Position numbers and translations under genes: made by a program. Positions 1-11,594 of a stretch of 64,000 nucleotides of DNA are shown in pieces. A model generated the notes under the pieces. It had not been told where the DNA came from. It saw only the letters and a program-made list of their open reading frames with translations, and did not search any database. Position 1 is the first letter of the stretch; each line of letters opens with the position of its first letter. Source of the DNA: Hericium rajendrae (Eukaryota > Basidiomycota > Agaricomycetes > Russulales > Hericiaceae). Location of the stretch: NCBI GenBank assembly GCA_033439255.1, contig CM065879.1, positions 2,026,501-2,090,500 on the forward strand, read 5' to 3'.

Positions 1-230
1 AATACATACTGCATTTCGCTGCACTTAGTTGTTCAGAGCATCGGAAAGAGGATCGAACGAGTTGCTGAAGTGACTCGCCTGCGACAGCCGAAGCGCTCTC
101 TGACAGTGACAAGAAACAACAAACGCGCTTTACGTAATCCTCACGCTTTAGGATGTCCCTCCGTCTGCTCAGAGTCATATCCCTCGGTCCATATCGATCT
201 CCCATATCCTACCCGCTCTTCATTCGCATC

Positions 231-1878
231 ATGTCCACCCAAGCGGCCATTGCAAAGCTGCAGAGCGACGTGCGCGCGCTCGTAGAAGGTGCCGCGAAGG
301 CAGGCCCGATTGAGTTTGGCAAATCCGAGAAGGAGAAGGCGCAGGTGAGCGGGTGGATCGAGCAGGTTGCAAACGGCGATGTGGGCAAAGCGGAGGGGCT
401 GAAGGTGTGTGCGAGTCTGCTAGGGTATGATGAAGCTAAAGACGGGCTATATAGGATCTGGATGCGAAACTGCTGCCGCTCACGTACGTCGTGAGCAATT
501 ATCTTTCGGTAGCGGATGTCGCGCTCTATGGCGCCCTGCACCCGATATACGTGCGTTTCATATTCACCCGTGCCAGATTAAATGATGGATTGACTTTGTT
601 TGTGTATGCCATGCCAGTCCCAGCTCCAGCCCGCACAGTACTACGCGTACCCCGCTGTCACACGCTACTTCGACCATATCCAATCCGCCGCACCTGTGCG
701 CAAATCCGCAGACGCCCTCTCTCCCGCATTCGCACCCGTATCCATCGACCTCAGCAATGCTCCCCCGATCGAGCGTAAGGAGCCCGAGAAGAAGGCGAAG
801 GCCACGCCCGCGTCCACTCCCGCTCCTGCGAAGGAGCAAAAGGCAGACGCGGCGTCTGTGCCCTTAGAGAAGGCGGAGAAGGCGAAAAAAGGGAAGAAGG
901 AAGAGAACGGCACGGAGGCTGATGCTGCGAAGAGCAAGCCGAAGAAAGAGAAGAAGGGCGGTGAGCCCAAAAAGGCGGACAAGGCGGCCGCCGCGGAGGA
1001 GTCGAGCGAGCCTATACCATCGATGATCGACTTGCGTGTCGGACACATCATCAAAGGTAAGCAAGCATTTCTGCATGGTTGATTAGTTTTATCTTATGCA
1101 TCTGCGTTCGGGTAGCCGAGAAACATCCGGATGCAGACGGCTTGTACATCGAGGTAAGCTTTGAGATATTGCGAGTGACCGAAGTGTGAACAAGTGATTC
1201 ATTTGGGATGCAGCAAATCGACTTCGGCGAGGAGACAGGTCCCAGAACTGTGATCTCTGGCTTGGCCAATTACATCCCATTGGAGCAAATGCAGGATAGA
1301 TGGCTTGTCGGCGTCGTAAGTCAACTCATTGTTTTGTTCCCCTTGGGCGTCGTTGACCTGTCTTCCCGAAGTGCAATCTCAAGCCTGCAAACATGCGTGG
1401 CGTCAAGAGCTTTGCTATGGTTCTCTGTGTATGTTTTCTTCATGATACCGCATCGCGCCGGTGCTAATTCTTTCTAAGGCTACTGCTAGTGATGGAAAGG
1501 ACGCAGGCCTCGAGATTGTTAACCCTCCTCCCAACTCGAAGCCTGGTGAACGCGTCTACTTCGAGGGTGCAGAATTCGAAGGCATGTTGCCATATTTGCA
1601 ACTGCTCACCCTTAGGCGCTGATCAGATCTATTTCACCAGGTAAAGCGCCGCTGCCGCAGCTCAATCCCAAAAAGAAAATCTTCGAGGCTATTCAGCCAG
1701 GTATATCTCCCCTTTATTTGCCTCTACCGCGCTTTCTTAGTAAAATGTTATAGGATTCACGACGCTGGAGAACAGAGAAGCTGCGTGGATCAACCCGGTG
1801 ACCAAGAGCGTTCATCGGTTACGGACGAAAGATGGTGTCCTCTTGGCACCCACTCTCGTTGGCGCGTCATTGAGTTAG
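231..1878 (+). CDS. ARC1: ARC1-type tRNA-aminoacylation cofactor (EMAP II / tRNA-binding domain)
   Basis: Nine exons (231-404, 455-550, 618-1056, 1116-1153, 1214-1315, 1372-1428, 1479-1581, 1641-1700, 1754-1878) join into an intact 397-residue protein. The order is an N-terminal GST-C-like part (LSVADVALYGALHPIY), a Lys/Ala/Glu-rich linker (residues ~125-220), then an OB-fold tRNA-binding domain with DLRVGHI, HPDADGLY, SGLANYIP and CNLKPANMRG, ending in the EMAP II-like tail (LNPKKK). In yeast, Arc1 binds tRNA and the Met- and Glu-tRNA synthetases in the cytosol and helps deliver tRNA. The start at 231 is the ATG that precedes the conserved part; an in-frame ATG at 153 would add 26 residues and is less likely. 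The intron at 1582-1640 appears to be GC-AG. Family call is firm; exon borders are read by eye. Confidence 0.87.
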
Positions 1879-1996
1879 AAATATAGAGCAACACTGAATA
1901 TAAAGACGTTTAACGCAAGCATGTATTTTTCTTGTCTTTGGTCCGATGCGTGAATGCTTTACCGCCTTCTAGCTGTGGTTTGTCACGTCGGGGGAT

Positions 1997-3511
1997 CTAG
2001 TGTCTAGGTGTCAAGTGTTTCTCCGCCAGCATCTGCACCATCACAGCAAGCGCCCCGCCAAACACATCGCCTGCAAAATTCCCAAATCCAGCGCAGCTCA
2101 TCGCGAACGCGCGCACCTCCTCCGCGTCCCCGCTCCGCCGATAATCGTCTGCGGCCTTGTAATTGGTGTTCGTCGTCCCGCCGCCCACGACACCCCCGAC
2201 GACCCATATGAAGAAGAGCCAGATCGGGAAGTATGTCAGGAACGGAACGAAGAGCTGTATGACACCGAGGAGGACGATGGTCCACTGCAGGGCGGCCCAG
2301 AGCCAGATGCGTGGCAGCGGGCGGAAGATCGCGAGCAGCGCGAACATGAACGACGCAAGGCCGTAAAAGAGGACTGGGTAATAAGATCAGCATACGAACA
2401 ATCGGTACAGAATGAAGGAGCACGCACAGTTCAGCTCGTAGTTGAGGTCGCTCTGCGGCGCGAGCGCGAAGCTGCGCAGCGTCAGGAACGCGGGCGCCAG
2501 CCCCTCGACGACGGTCCACCCGCCGCACGTACACAGCATGAGCGGCAGCACGTACCGCGGAAAGATAATGCGCACGAATACGCCCAGACGCGTCCTGCCC
2601 GGCCCGAAGCCCTTCCGCTCGTCCATGATTCCCGATGCGTCCTTCTCCGCATGCTGCGTTCTCCGGAGCTGCCGTTCGTTCTCGTTGGCAAGCGTGCGCG
2701 TGAGCTCCGCCGCGACGCGGCCCGAGCGCGGGAGAAGTAGGTGCCAGACGAGCGCCTGGAGGGCCGGGAGGGGCATGAGCACGCGGAGGCACATGCGCCA
2801 GTCCTCGTTGAACGCTTTCATTAGCGGGATGTACAGCACGGGGCCCACGAGACACGACAGATCTGTCGACATCTTTGGTCAATGGTGAGAGTGGTGGAGG
2901 CAATGTGGGCGTACTCATCCCAATGCTGAGAGTGATGACGGTCCGCTGGTCGTAGAACGCGGCCGTCGCGAGGTAGGTGTTGCTCCCGAACGCGTAGACC
3001 GTGCCTGCGAGGGCGGTGCCCACCACCGGTCCCGCGACTGTGCTCCCGAGCGTGCAGAACAAGAGTGCGAGGACCGAGGCAGTGAGGTTGAGGTACATGC
3101 GCACGGGGTAGGGTATGTGGTGCGCAAAGAGCGGTGTGATGAACGAAGCGGTGGCGGCGGGGACGGCGTAGGACACGCCAGAGACGCCTGTGATGCCGAC
3201 GAACATGGTTCGGGCTGCGGATGTGACGATGATCATCGGGAGGGGGACCTATGAGATGACGTTTCCGTCAGCGCGGCGAGAGGAAAACAAGTAAAGGATT
3301 TTACCAGAACGCCGAGCAGGAGGAATGCGATCATGTCTTTGTAGAACCATTCGTACCACGCTAGCTTGCGGAGTGTCTCCACATCTCTGGGAGTATGTAT
3401 GGATGCATCGTTCGGATGGACAGGAAGCGAGGCGATGGAGACGTCGTCCGCGGTGAGCGTAGGGTCAGTGATCACTGAGACTTTGCTACTCTCCTGCGAG
3501 AGCTGGGCCAT
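1997..3511 (-). CDS. BTN1: CLN3/battenin (Btn1)-family membrane protein
   Basis: Four exons on the minus strand (3511-3305, 3248-2915, 2862-2428, 2373-1997) give an intact 450-residue protein, close to the usual 400-440 of CLN3. It is almost wholly hydrophobic with about ten membrane segments. CLN3 hallmarks are present: a Gly-rich early segment ending in AAFYDQR, the motif VVGGVVGGGTTNTNY, and the trailing stretch with EEVRAFAMSC. CLN3/Btn1 proteins sit in the vacuole/lysosome membrane and affect vacuolar pH and basic amino-acid transport. It converges with ARC1: the stop codons lie about 120 bp apart. An N-terminal tail of about 50 polar residues precedes the first membrane segment. The family was judged from motif resemblance; a more general MFS label is the alternative. 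Confidence 0.78.
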
Positions 3512-4761
3512 CGTACATCTGTGGGGGCTAGACTTGACCGCATGACCTCGCTTTATTTCAACCTGCAGCACTGCAGATTACCCTCTTCGAAAGTCGAGGA
3601 GCAAACAGCGCTCAAACGACGAGAATAGCCCGCGCTTGTCTGACTGTGACAGCATAGAAGTGAGGAAGGGGTCAATGTATTCTAGAGGAGCGGCGTAACA
3701 GACGAGGAAAGTACATCAGACTTAGCAGAGTTCTTGGTCCCGTAAGTTGAGGAAGATGTGCTCTCAAAATGGACAAATGAACGGCGGGGTTCATGCTCTC
3801 GTGAAACGCTGAGCTCGAGGCGCCACGATGGCCCATGTTTGTCAGACCTGTTAAGACAGCATGAACCATCTACCCGACATATGTGAGAAATACGAGTAGT
3901 GCAACAGCAGATGAGCTGCAACTCACTCCGAGCCCGATGAAGACGGTGGCAAAGATCTTTGCAGAAGACAGACGGTATCAAAGAAGAGTCCTAACTGGAC
4001 GGACCCAACTATCGTTGTTTTGCATCATATCACCGCTGGAAGATGAACGTGCGTGCTCACCTCAATCGCCGCCCTACCTGGGGCTGGACAGTGTAGGACT
4101 GACGCGCTGGCGGTGCTGAGTGTGCAAGCTGAAGATAGAATCGCGACAGAAAACGTGAGTTATCCGTTATCGAACAACAGATGGCTAACAGGGTAGCCAA
4201 ACTTGGGCGAACCCAAGGCGGCCGTGAACAATGAGTGATGTTCATGTTTCCGGCACCCGACACTCTGGCCATAATTGATCATGGACACATCTCTCAACTG
4301 AGACGACAAAACACCCTTATGCCACAGCAAATGTGTAGATCGTATCTGACAGAGCAGGCAGGGTTAAGAACGGCCATCTCAATACCACGTTCACGCGTCT
4401 GACCGTTGACGCAGATGAGCTTCTAAATCCCAGGGTAGCAAAAACACGCCTCTAAAAGGCTTCCGACGAACGTTCCAAGGGACAATAGTATTTGGTGTAC
4501 CGTGAAATTGACAGAGATGCCAAACACCGAGCGACGAGGAGTGGTGTCCGAGTCGGCGACTACAATGATGGGCGATCGCAGAGACGCGTCAGAAAGCGGA
4601 TAAGATCTCACAGGACTCGCAGGTTTCCGTGACTATATCAGTATTTACTGGACCTTCATTTCCCATAAGTGACTTTTCGTGAGGATGGAGTGGTGAATTC
4701 GAACGATGCAGTGACCCCGTCGTGGCGTTGACCAGCGAAACGCGCCGTGTGTCCAAAAAGG
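3512..4761. other. Intergenic spacer, no gene seen
   Basis: About 1.25 kb between CLN3 and the GPI11 promoter. Only short open frames occur on either strand, without recognisable motifs or plausible splicing. I see no tRNA-like boxes or tandem repeats. It must hold the CLN3 promoter at its left end. Confidence 0.6.
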
Positions 4762-4805
4762 TAATCCCGACGCTTACCAATCCCGACGCTTACCAATCCC
4801 GACGC
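4762..4805 (+). repeat. Short tandem repeat in the GPI11 promoter
   Basis: The 16-bp unit TTACCAATCCCGACGC occurs twice in tandem, preceded by a partial unit (TAATCCCGACGC), about 130 bp upstream of the GPI11 start. The homologous stretch before the dead GPI11 copy (21434-21461) has one fewer unit. This could be a binding-site cluster or a slippage-prone microrepeat. Confidence 0.75.
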
Positions 4806-4933
4806 GACAAGTGACGCGTGACGCGGCGCGCGCCGGCTGCAAGATCTTGCTCGTCGCCGTCACCGTCGTCAAAACTATGCTCTCAAACTAATAACCTCAC
4901 AAGCTTGTGTAACCGGAACGCCCAACCATCGCA

Positions 4934-6094
4934 ATGTCGACGACAAGCCCCCCGCAATCCCCGCACACTCTCCCGCTCCACTACGCCCCGCTCCTCCTCA
5001 TCCATGCTCTCGTCCTCTCCGCTTCGCTACTCCTCTTGCCCTCGACCACCGAACTCATACCATTCCTGCCGCCGGCTCCACCGCCGGCGCGTGGGCTGGA
5101 CAAGCCGCAGCATCCATTCCTGTACCCCATCACCGCGCAGCCAGTGCTGACCATGGTCTGGGCCGTCCTCGGTGCGGTGGGGACGGTCGGGTGGTGGGGC
5201 GGCTGGGTGCGCATGTGGGTGCGCGAGGGCACGATGGGGAGTAAGGGCATACAAGCACGGCTGGATAGGGAGAACAAAATGGCAGTGCGTGCCTGCTCTC
5301 GCTCGAGTTGCCCACGATTTGGCTGAATGCCTTATGCTTAGGACCTAATCAACGCGTGGTTATTCACGTTCTATGCGGCCGTTGCGCTCAACGCCGTCGT
5401 GATTCTATTCGGTGCCCCGCTCGCATCGTATGTTCTGTATCTCTCAATTTCTACTGCGATGTACTCACGGGCACGGCCGGCACCAGATACCTCCCGCATT
5501 CCATTCTGCTCTCCCTCCTACTCTCCATCCTAGCCTTCTTCGCCCCCGCCTACGCGCTCGGCGTCCCTCCCCTTCCCCTGCCGCTCATACCTTCACCCAC
5601 CGCTCAGGGTCCGACCTCGTCCGGCGCCCTCGTGCTCACCAACACCTGGGTGCGGTTGTTCGCCGAACTCTCGTAATGTCTTCTCCATACGCAAGGTATA
5701 TAAATGCTCATACAGCCCACAGACCGCGCAGTGCGCCCGAGCGCGCGCTCGTGTATCCCTACGTCGGCACGTTCCTCGGCGCGTGGGCCGGCGTGATCCC
5801 GATCGGCCTCGACTGGGATCGGCCCTGGCAGGTACTTACCTATCCTTTCCCTCTCCCTCTCCCACTCACCGATATCGACGCGTCATTTCTGAATCGCAGG
5901 CGTACCCGCTCACCTCTGCCTACGGCGCTGCATTCGGCCACGTTCTCGGTGCACTGGGCGCGCTGGGCGTGAGCGGCCTTCTCTGGCTCGCGCAGACGGG
6001 ACGGGAGGCGAACGAGGAAGATGGAACGGGCGAGGGGGCGAAAAAGAAGAAGGCGAAGGCCAAGAAGGCAAAAGGGAAAGCTGCAGCTCGTTAG
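4934..6094 (+). CDS. GPI11: GPI ethanolamine-phosphate transfer subunit PIG-F/Gpi11
   Basis: Five exons (4934-5284, 5342-5427, 5487-5672, 5732-5831, 5900-6094) give an intact 305-residue membrane protein. The C-terminal signature is clear: GTFLGAWAGVIPIGLDWDRP followed by a GAAFGH segment. Several hydrophobic segments precede it and a Lys/Ala-rich tail (KKKKAKAKKAKGKAAAR) follows, as in other ER proteins of the family. PIG-F partners the ethanolamine-phosphate transferases that complete the GPI anchor in the ER. The window also holds a GPI-anchored CFEM protein, a possible client of this pathway. A duplicate of this locus lies dead at 21596-22157. Confidence 0.88.
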
Positions 6095-7631
6095 AGAGAA
6101 ATGTATGTCGTCCTTTTGTCTACGAATTGGAGCTACCCAGTGTCAGATGTCACAGTCAACTTGCCGCTTCATCTAGGGGATTAATGTTAGCAGAACACAT
6201 AAGTCAATGGCATTTGAACGCGCAGAGCGCGCGTAACTACGGTGACTATTGATCGGCAAGAGTAACAAGATCCTCAGCTCCATTGCCTGTTTTAACCGCA
6301 CACAAACGTCAGAATATAGTGGAAAAGGTGGCTATGGCGAGCAAATTACTGATACAAAGCAAAAAACGAAGGACATTATAGATAAAGCGCATACAGGGAA
6401 GCAAAAGTCGTCGAAGATAGATAGACTGGACTCTACGCTGGATGGCGGTCGTGTCGTGAGCAGCAGGCGCCGGAAGCTGCTGCGTACTCCAGGACTACGT
6501 CTCAGAGACGACGACTTTGTCTCTCTCTGGAACATTGCTGGGTCGCCTGGGGCTTTGCCTTTGGTTTCCGGTTTCCCGAGCAGACTTGGGTTGTGCCGTT
6601 GGTTGTGACATTCAGCTCCCACCAACCGAGCACTGGGTCACGTTCGGCTGTGCCGGTATTGCGATGATACGCTGCGGACGATGTCTTAGTGGCTCGAGCA
6701 GGCTGGCGCCAGCCCGGTCACGCATTCCTGGAATGGTGAACAAAGGTTGAGCAGAGCTTGTGAAGATGAATGAATAGGTAGGGCGGTTATGGCGGTGTGA
6801 ATGAAGGCATTCATGGAACCTCTTAGTGAGGATGCCGTTTGATTCGGGTCTCGCAGGAGGACGCCGACCGGGTACAATTCGGTACGCATTCGTCGACTTG
6901 GTAGTCCGCACCAACTATCACGGCTGACCATTGTATTCATCAGGGCGCGAAGAAGCCAAGTGCGCGCCTGAGCAGATCTCACGCCATCTTTTCTTCCCTA
7001 TGAAACTGCGCTTTCCAAATATGTCTTTGTGAAGGGACAAAAAGCAACCCAGCGGTGTATGTAATGCACTTTCGTAGGAATTGTAGCCTCGTCCGAGATG
7101 ATAAAGTCGACGTGGCTTAGGTCTTCCCGATGCGCCGGGACTATGTGTCTACAGGAGCTGCCGCTCACAGCCCGAGGCGCTGGCGAGGATTCACGTCGAG
7201 AAGCATGTGCGACGGACATGGGACTGGGTACTCGCCTGCCTTCCCTGCTCAACTCGATCCTCAGATCCATCATCTTCGGCGCCTCTGATGACCTCGAATA
7301 CTCGTAGTCTTTTTTCCAAAGCTAGAATCCTTGTAATGGAAGCACGGGCGAAGGTCCATATCGTGGAGGCTTGCCATGCGACAGACACGCGGATGAGCAC
7401 TTGGGGTGAGATTTTTTATTCTAATCAGGTCGATGACGGGCTGATTATCAGGATTTCAGAGTTCCAGATCGTATCTTCCTAGGTGTACGCACCCTTTCTA
7501 TCCCCCTTTGCGCTGGTTAAACATTCATCGGGCCTTGACTCTTGTACCAGGATCATCGCAACCTGTCGAAACAAATCAAAAAGACTGATTATCTGATGAA
7601 GATCCGCGCAACTCACTTTAGCTTGATGGCC
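6095..7631. other. Spacer with relics shared with other parts of the window
   Basis: No intact gene seen. Around 6470-6660 the minus strand resembles, in decayed form, the small CxxC gene found in the 17.5-21.4 kb inverted repeat: the part reading PNVxxCSV is kept, but a stop follows. From about 6890 to 7630 the sequence aligns well by eye with 22158-22920, next to the dead GPI11, so this spacer belongs to the duplicated block. A 91-codon open frame at 7207-7482 has no counterpart left open in the other copy, so I do not call it a gene. Confidence 0.55.
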
Positions 7632-7637
7632 TATGAG

Positions 7638-10600
7638 TTGGAGGTGGGCATGGCGGATGTCGCGTCGGGCGTGGGAAGGATGGCTCGGCACGCCGGCCAT
7701 CGACGCGACATTTGCTAGCCACTGGCTCATGGCGTCCGCGCGGAGGCCCACCACGAAATTTCGATCTAGTTCATCTACATACAGTTTCGTATCAAACGAA
7801 TTGGGCGCTTCGATAGTACATATGTGTATCTTTCATTTGGTGTAAGGAAATCATATTATATGGTGAATTGCCTGAAAAATGCGAAAAATAAGCACAAAAA
7901 CCCGAATATCTCAACCTCCAAACACCCTCTCTTCAAATCACAACACGAAATGGTGCAATAGGATATCCTTAACAAGTTCCATTAACTGAATATTGCGAGA
8001 CAACGTGTTGTTGTAAAGCAGAAAGCCATGCACGAGTGGGTATTGAATCTGACCGGGGCGCGATCGCACGACGCGTCTCGACGCGTCGTCTAACACAGTG
8101 GTCGGGCGACATACGTTTTTCTCCTGCGTGTTCTTGTCATTCCAACTGCTAGCTGTTCCCCACGAGTCCTCTCATATGCGCCATGCCACCGTCAGGACGC
8201 TCGTCACTGCAAAAACGGCAGTCACAGAGCTTAAATAAGTTCAAGCAGAACAAGGAAAATCACTCACCTATCCGGGGTGCTCGTCATTCTTCGCGTACTT
8301 CTCGCATTCGGGCAACAGATGCTACTGCCAACCTTGACCTTGTTCTTGCTCAGCAACGGATTTCTTTGCTCGAGGATCAGGTTCTGGACCTCCAGTCTTC
8401 TTTACTTAGTGCTCAGCATGGTCTTGACTCGGCAACTGCTCGTCTTCAAGTGGATCTCGAGTCAGCACTAGAGAGCTATCAAAATGAGCTTCGGAACTCA
8501 CAGGAATCTGGGAAGACAGTTTCACTTCGACTTGAGGCAGCCATCAAGAAGCTTGACGCTCGACGGAAATCACTCAGTCGAGCGAGAAGACGAGAAGCGA
8601 CACTGATCTCGGAGCGGGACTTGCTTCGCAAGCAACTCGAGAGCGCGTCTCGAGCAGTGACATTGGCGCGTGAACACGAAAACCAGGCCATCCAGGATGC
8701 TATCTCTGCTCGAGAGGAAGCTGCGCAGGCTCGCTCGGAGACTTTGAGAGCTTGCTCCGGTCAATTACATGCTGTAGGCCAGACTGTAGCTGAACTCACT
8801 GGCATCATCACTAGCTCTCGCGCTCAGGCAGAATCTTCTCGGAAAGAGCTCGAAGGGTCTCGCAGGAAGATCAAAGCTATTCAAATGTGCTGTCTCCGAG
8901 CGAATCGTGCACGCAAGAAAGCTCAACAGAGTGCCCGATCAGCTCTACTTCGTCTGAAGCGGGCAAGTACTTGGAAACTCACGAGACAGGGCACATATAC
9001 TCCCGAAGCGCGAAAGACAGCTCGCCTGCTTCAAAAAGCAGGCTGTTCTCAGGCTGCGGTTGGCTCCACTATTGTTGCGCTTGCCCGAATCTTTGGTATT
9101 ACCGTCACACGCACGATGAGCCGCAGGACCGTACAGCGCGCTGTAAGCGAAGGCGGTATCGCATCGAAAGTCCAAGTCGCATACGAGCTGGCACAAGCAA
9201 AAGGTGAGTTTGATTAATGTCAGAAATGAAAATAGAATAGCTAACTGCATCTATAAGGCTTCACGGCCAGCAGTGATGGCACGTCACACCGCAAGATTAA
9301 TTATGAAGCCCGCCATGTGAACCTCATCGCGCCGTGCTATAGCGATCCATCAGCACCAGCAGCACATCGAACGCGCTTAGTTGGTGTCGACCAAGCACTC
9401 GATCACACCAGTGAGACTCAGTTTGCTGGCTGGAAGGCATCTGTCAATGAAATGTCAATGCTACTTGATGAGGCTCCCTTTGCGATGAAGGAGAAAGTTA
9501 CCTTGCAACCTGATGACTTTGCTCGCAAACTGAAGGGGATGCATGGAGATCATGCAAGTGATCAGCTCAAGACTGCTCGAGCTATGCAAACCTGGAAGAC
9601 AGCTGTTGCGCAGAAGGATCTCGGCTTGGCGTGGATGGTGTCAATGCCAGTCGAAGAACTTGATCGTAGGACTAGCGAAGCCATTGACGCTGAAATGGAT
9701 GCTTGCGGTGGACAGGATGGATGGAGTTCCCTTGACAACACGGATCGGCTTGAGCGCGTGAATTCTGCCCTCTCTGGTCTAGCTATGGCGCTCGGGATGG
9801 AGGCGATAGCCGAGTTACCTCCAGAAGAAGAGCGCGCACTTTTGTTCTTCGTACGCGGGGGTTGCTGCATGCATAAGGATCTCAATTCGGTGAAGGGGGG
9901 GAATGATGCGATGCAAGCTGAGTGGAAGAAGATCGGGGCACAGCCGCCCATCCTTCTCGCCAACAAAGCAAATGCGGCAACACTCGAACTTAGCGCTGCA
10001 ACTGATGCTGCGGCAGTGCTAGCCGCTGATGTGAGCGCACGCGGAGGAGTCAAGCTGACCAGCCTTGCTGGTGCGATCTTCAATAATAAGGATGACAAGA
10101 AGGGTCATCAAGATATCCACCGATGGCACTTTGAGCAAGTGAAGCAGCGGCTCGAGAACAAGAAATGCGCAGTCAAATTCCCTTCGACAAGCAACACACG
10201 TTTTCAATCCCACTGCGATGGTGCAGGCGAGCTTGTTACATATTGCTCTGACTATATCGCCTTTCTTGAAGATATTCGTGATAACAAAGAAAAGCGTAAC
10301 TTCAATCACATCGAGCTAAATGTCTACAATGCCCTCCATGACATCCCGACTATTACCGAGCTCGCTGTTCTTGTGCTTTACGCTCAGTTGATCACACATC
10401 CGTACATGAGGCTGGTCCGAGGCCCTGGCGTTGAGAGTGTAAATCTTTTAGATCTTGGGCCACTCCATCAAGATTTACGTACGCACATCCGCGAGATCAT
10501 TGCCGACCCTGACGTGATTCTTGATTCACTCGGATTGGAGGAAGAGCACTGGAAGACTGCAACTCTAGATCAGAAACCCTGGATGGACCCTAAAGCTATC

Positions 10601-11588
10601 GAAGCAGTCGCCTCTCTGAAGCCGGACTTGCCCCATCTCAAAACTATGCTTGTTGCTTTCATGAGAGGTGCACTCGAGACGTGGGAGAGATTCTCGGCAG
10701 AATTTATGCCAGGAAGCTTGATTGACACTGCTTCTGATGCCGAGAGAGATCTAGCCTACATGCTGTCAACAAATGATTCAAATGAAGGTGCCCTTGGTCA
10801 GATGCGCCGAAATGCACAAGCTCGGCCCAGCGAAACATCTCAACATCAGTCTGCGCGGGCATCATTCCACCGTAACAATACTCAGGATTTCATGGATGCA
10901 AAGTTTGGGGAGGATGATCACCGCTTCGTGATGCTCAAGGCACGAGAAGTTGATGCAAGCAAGGCACCGGCAAAATTTCGAGCCGAGCTGATGGCCAGAC
11001 AGCGCGCGACGGCAAACGGGAAGCGTAAACAGGACGAGGCCCGCGCATCAAAGAAGACAGAATTGTATCGCACGCTCTCTCAAGTTGTGCTCGTTTTCGA
11101 GCAGGAGGCTGTCCTGAAGCTGTCTGTTAAGCAGCTAGAACAGCAGCTCGAGGTTTATCGTGTGGTAAAGTGCGACACTGAGGTACCAATTAAGGCTCGT
11201 CTCAAGAATAAGGAAGCCAAGAGAGAGGCTCTTTTTGCTGCTATCTCGCGCTCGAAGTCATCACCTGCCGAGTCCGATGGTTCTGTAGCCGCCGTTCCCG
11301 AAACATCTCATGCGGGATTGGGCGAGGATCAGCTCATGGATCAAGATGACGATGAGGAAGTCTTATATTATCAAAAGTAGTTCTCAAATTCACTACACTT
11401 CATGTTTACCTCAATGCAATGACTTTTTGCCTTTCCGCACATATACTTTATCTTGTTTCGAGTGCATTACATCGCCTGGACTACCGCTGGACGCGGAAAC
11501 GGGACCAAGTTCAACTTTCATTGCCGCGTTTGGTTAGATCCGCTTACATACACGTCACGGATACGGGCATCGTCAATGCCCACCTCCA
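7638..11588 (+). mobile_element. Large DNA transposon, copy 1 (left half of palindrome)
   Basis: Element of 3951 bp, starting with TGGAGGTGGGCAT (after one extra T) and ending with its inverse at 11576-11588. About 13 bp of perfect terminal inverted repeat extends imperfectly to about 21 bp. It is flanked by TATGAG on both sides (7632-7637 and 11589-11594), consistent with a 6-bp target duplication. It carries one two-exon gene for a transposase-like protein with an open frame throughout. The flanking DNA on the two outer sides of the palindrome is contiguous in the paralogous locus near 22910, which confirms an insertion. Confidence 0.85.
8183..11380 (+). CDS. Transposase-like protein of a basidiomycete DNA transposon
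   Basis: Two exons (8183-9203, 9258-11380) join in frame to 1047 residues. In order: a basic N-terminus, a long coiled coil (about residues 40-230, Gln/Glu/Arg/Ser-rich), a helix-turn-helix-like segment (ARLLQKAGCSQAAVGSTI), then a large C-terminal domain. Possible acidic catalytic residues of an RNase-H-like DDE core are D in SSDGTSH (spanning the exon join), D in HGDHASDQ and E in SNEGALG; Cys/His clusters GCCMHKDLN and FQSHCDG lie between. I believe closely similar proteins are frequent, usually unnamed, in mushroom genomes. The assignment rests on its place inside a terminal-repeat element; the triad is inference. It is not a recognisable KDZ, hAT or Tc1 enzyme. Confidence 0.75.
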
Positions 11589-11594
11589 TATGAG
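11589..11594. repeat. TATGAG target-site copy between the two inverted transposons
   Basis: The six bases TATGAG sit exactly at the centre of the palindrome. The same six bases flank the outer left end (7632-7637) and, after four extra bases CTAG, the outer right end (15547-15552). The three copies fit two successive insertions that each used this target. Confidence 0.8.

Noticed and set aside
2004-3236. 410-codon minus-strand frame over CLN3
   Set aside because: It leaves the true CLN3 frame after the second exon and reads as basic, Pro/Arg-rich shadow sequence; the spliced model fits the family throughout.
4762-4805. Promoter repeats of GPI11 as a CRISPR-like array
   Set aside because: Only two to three directly adjacent units, no spacers, and a eukaryotic context.
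9562-10098. Antisense 178-codon frame inside the transposon (also mirrored at 13084)
   Set aside because: Low-complexity Ala/Ser translation opposite the transposase; no start context or homology.
8183-11380. Assignment of the large transposase to the KDZ, hAT or Plavaka groups
   Set aside because: I could not find the motifs of those groups, and the target duplication and ends do not settle it. It is left unnamed.
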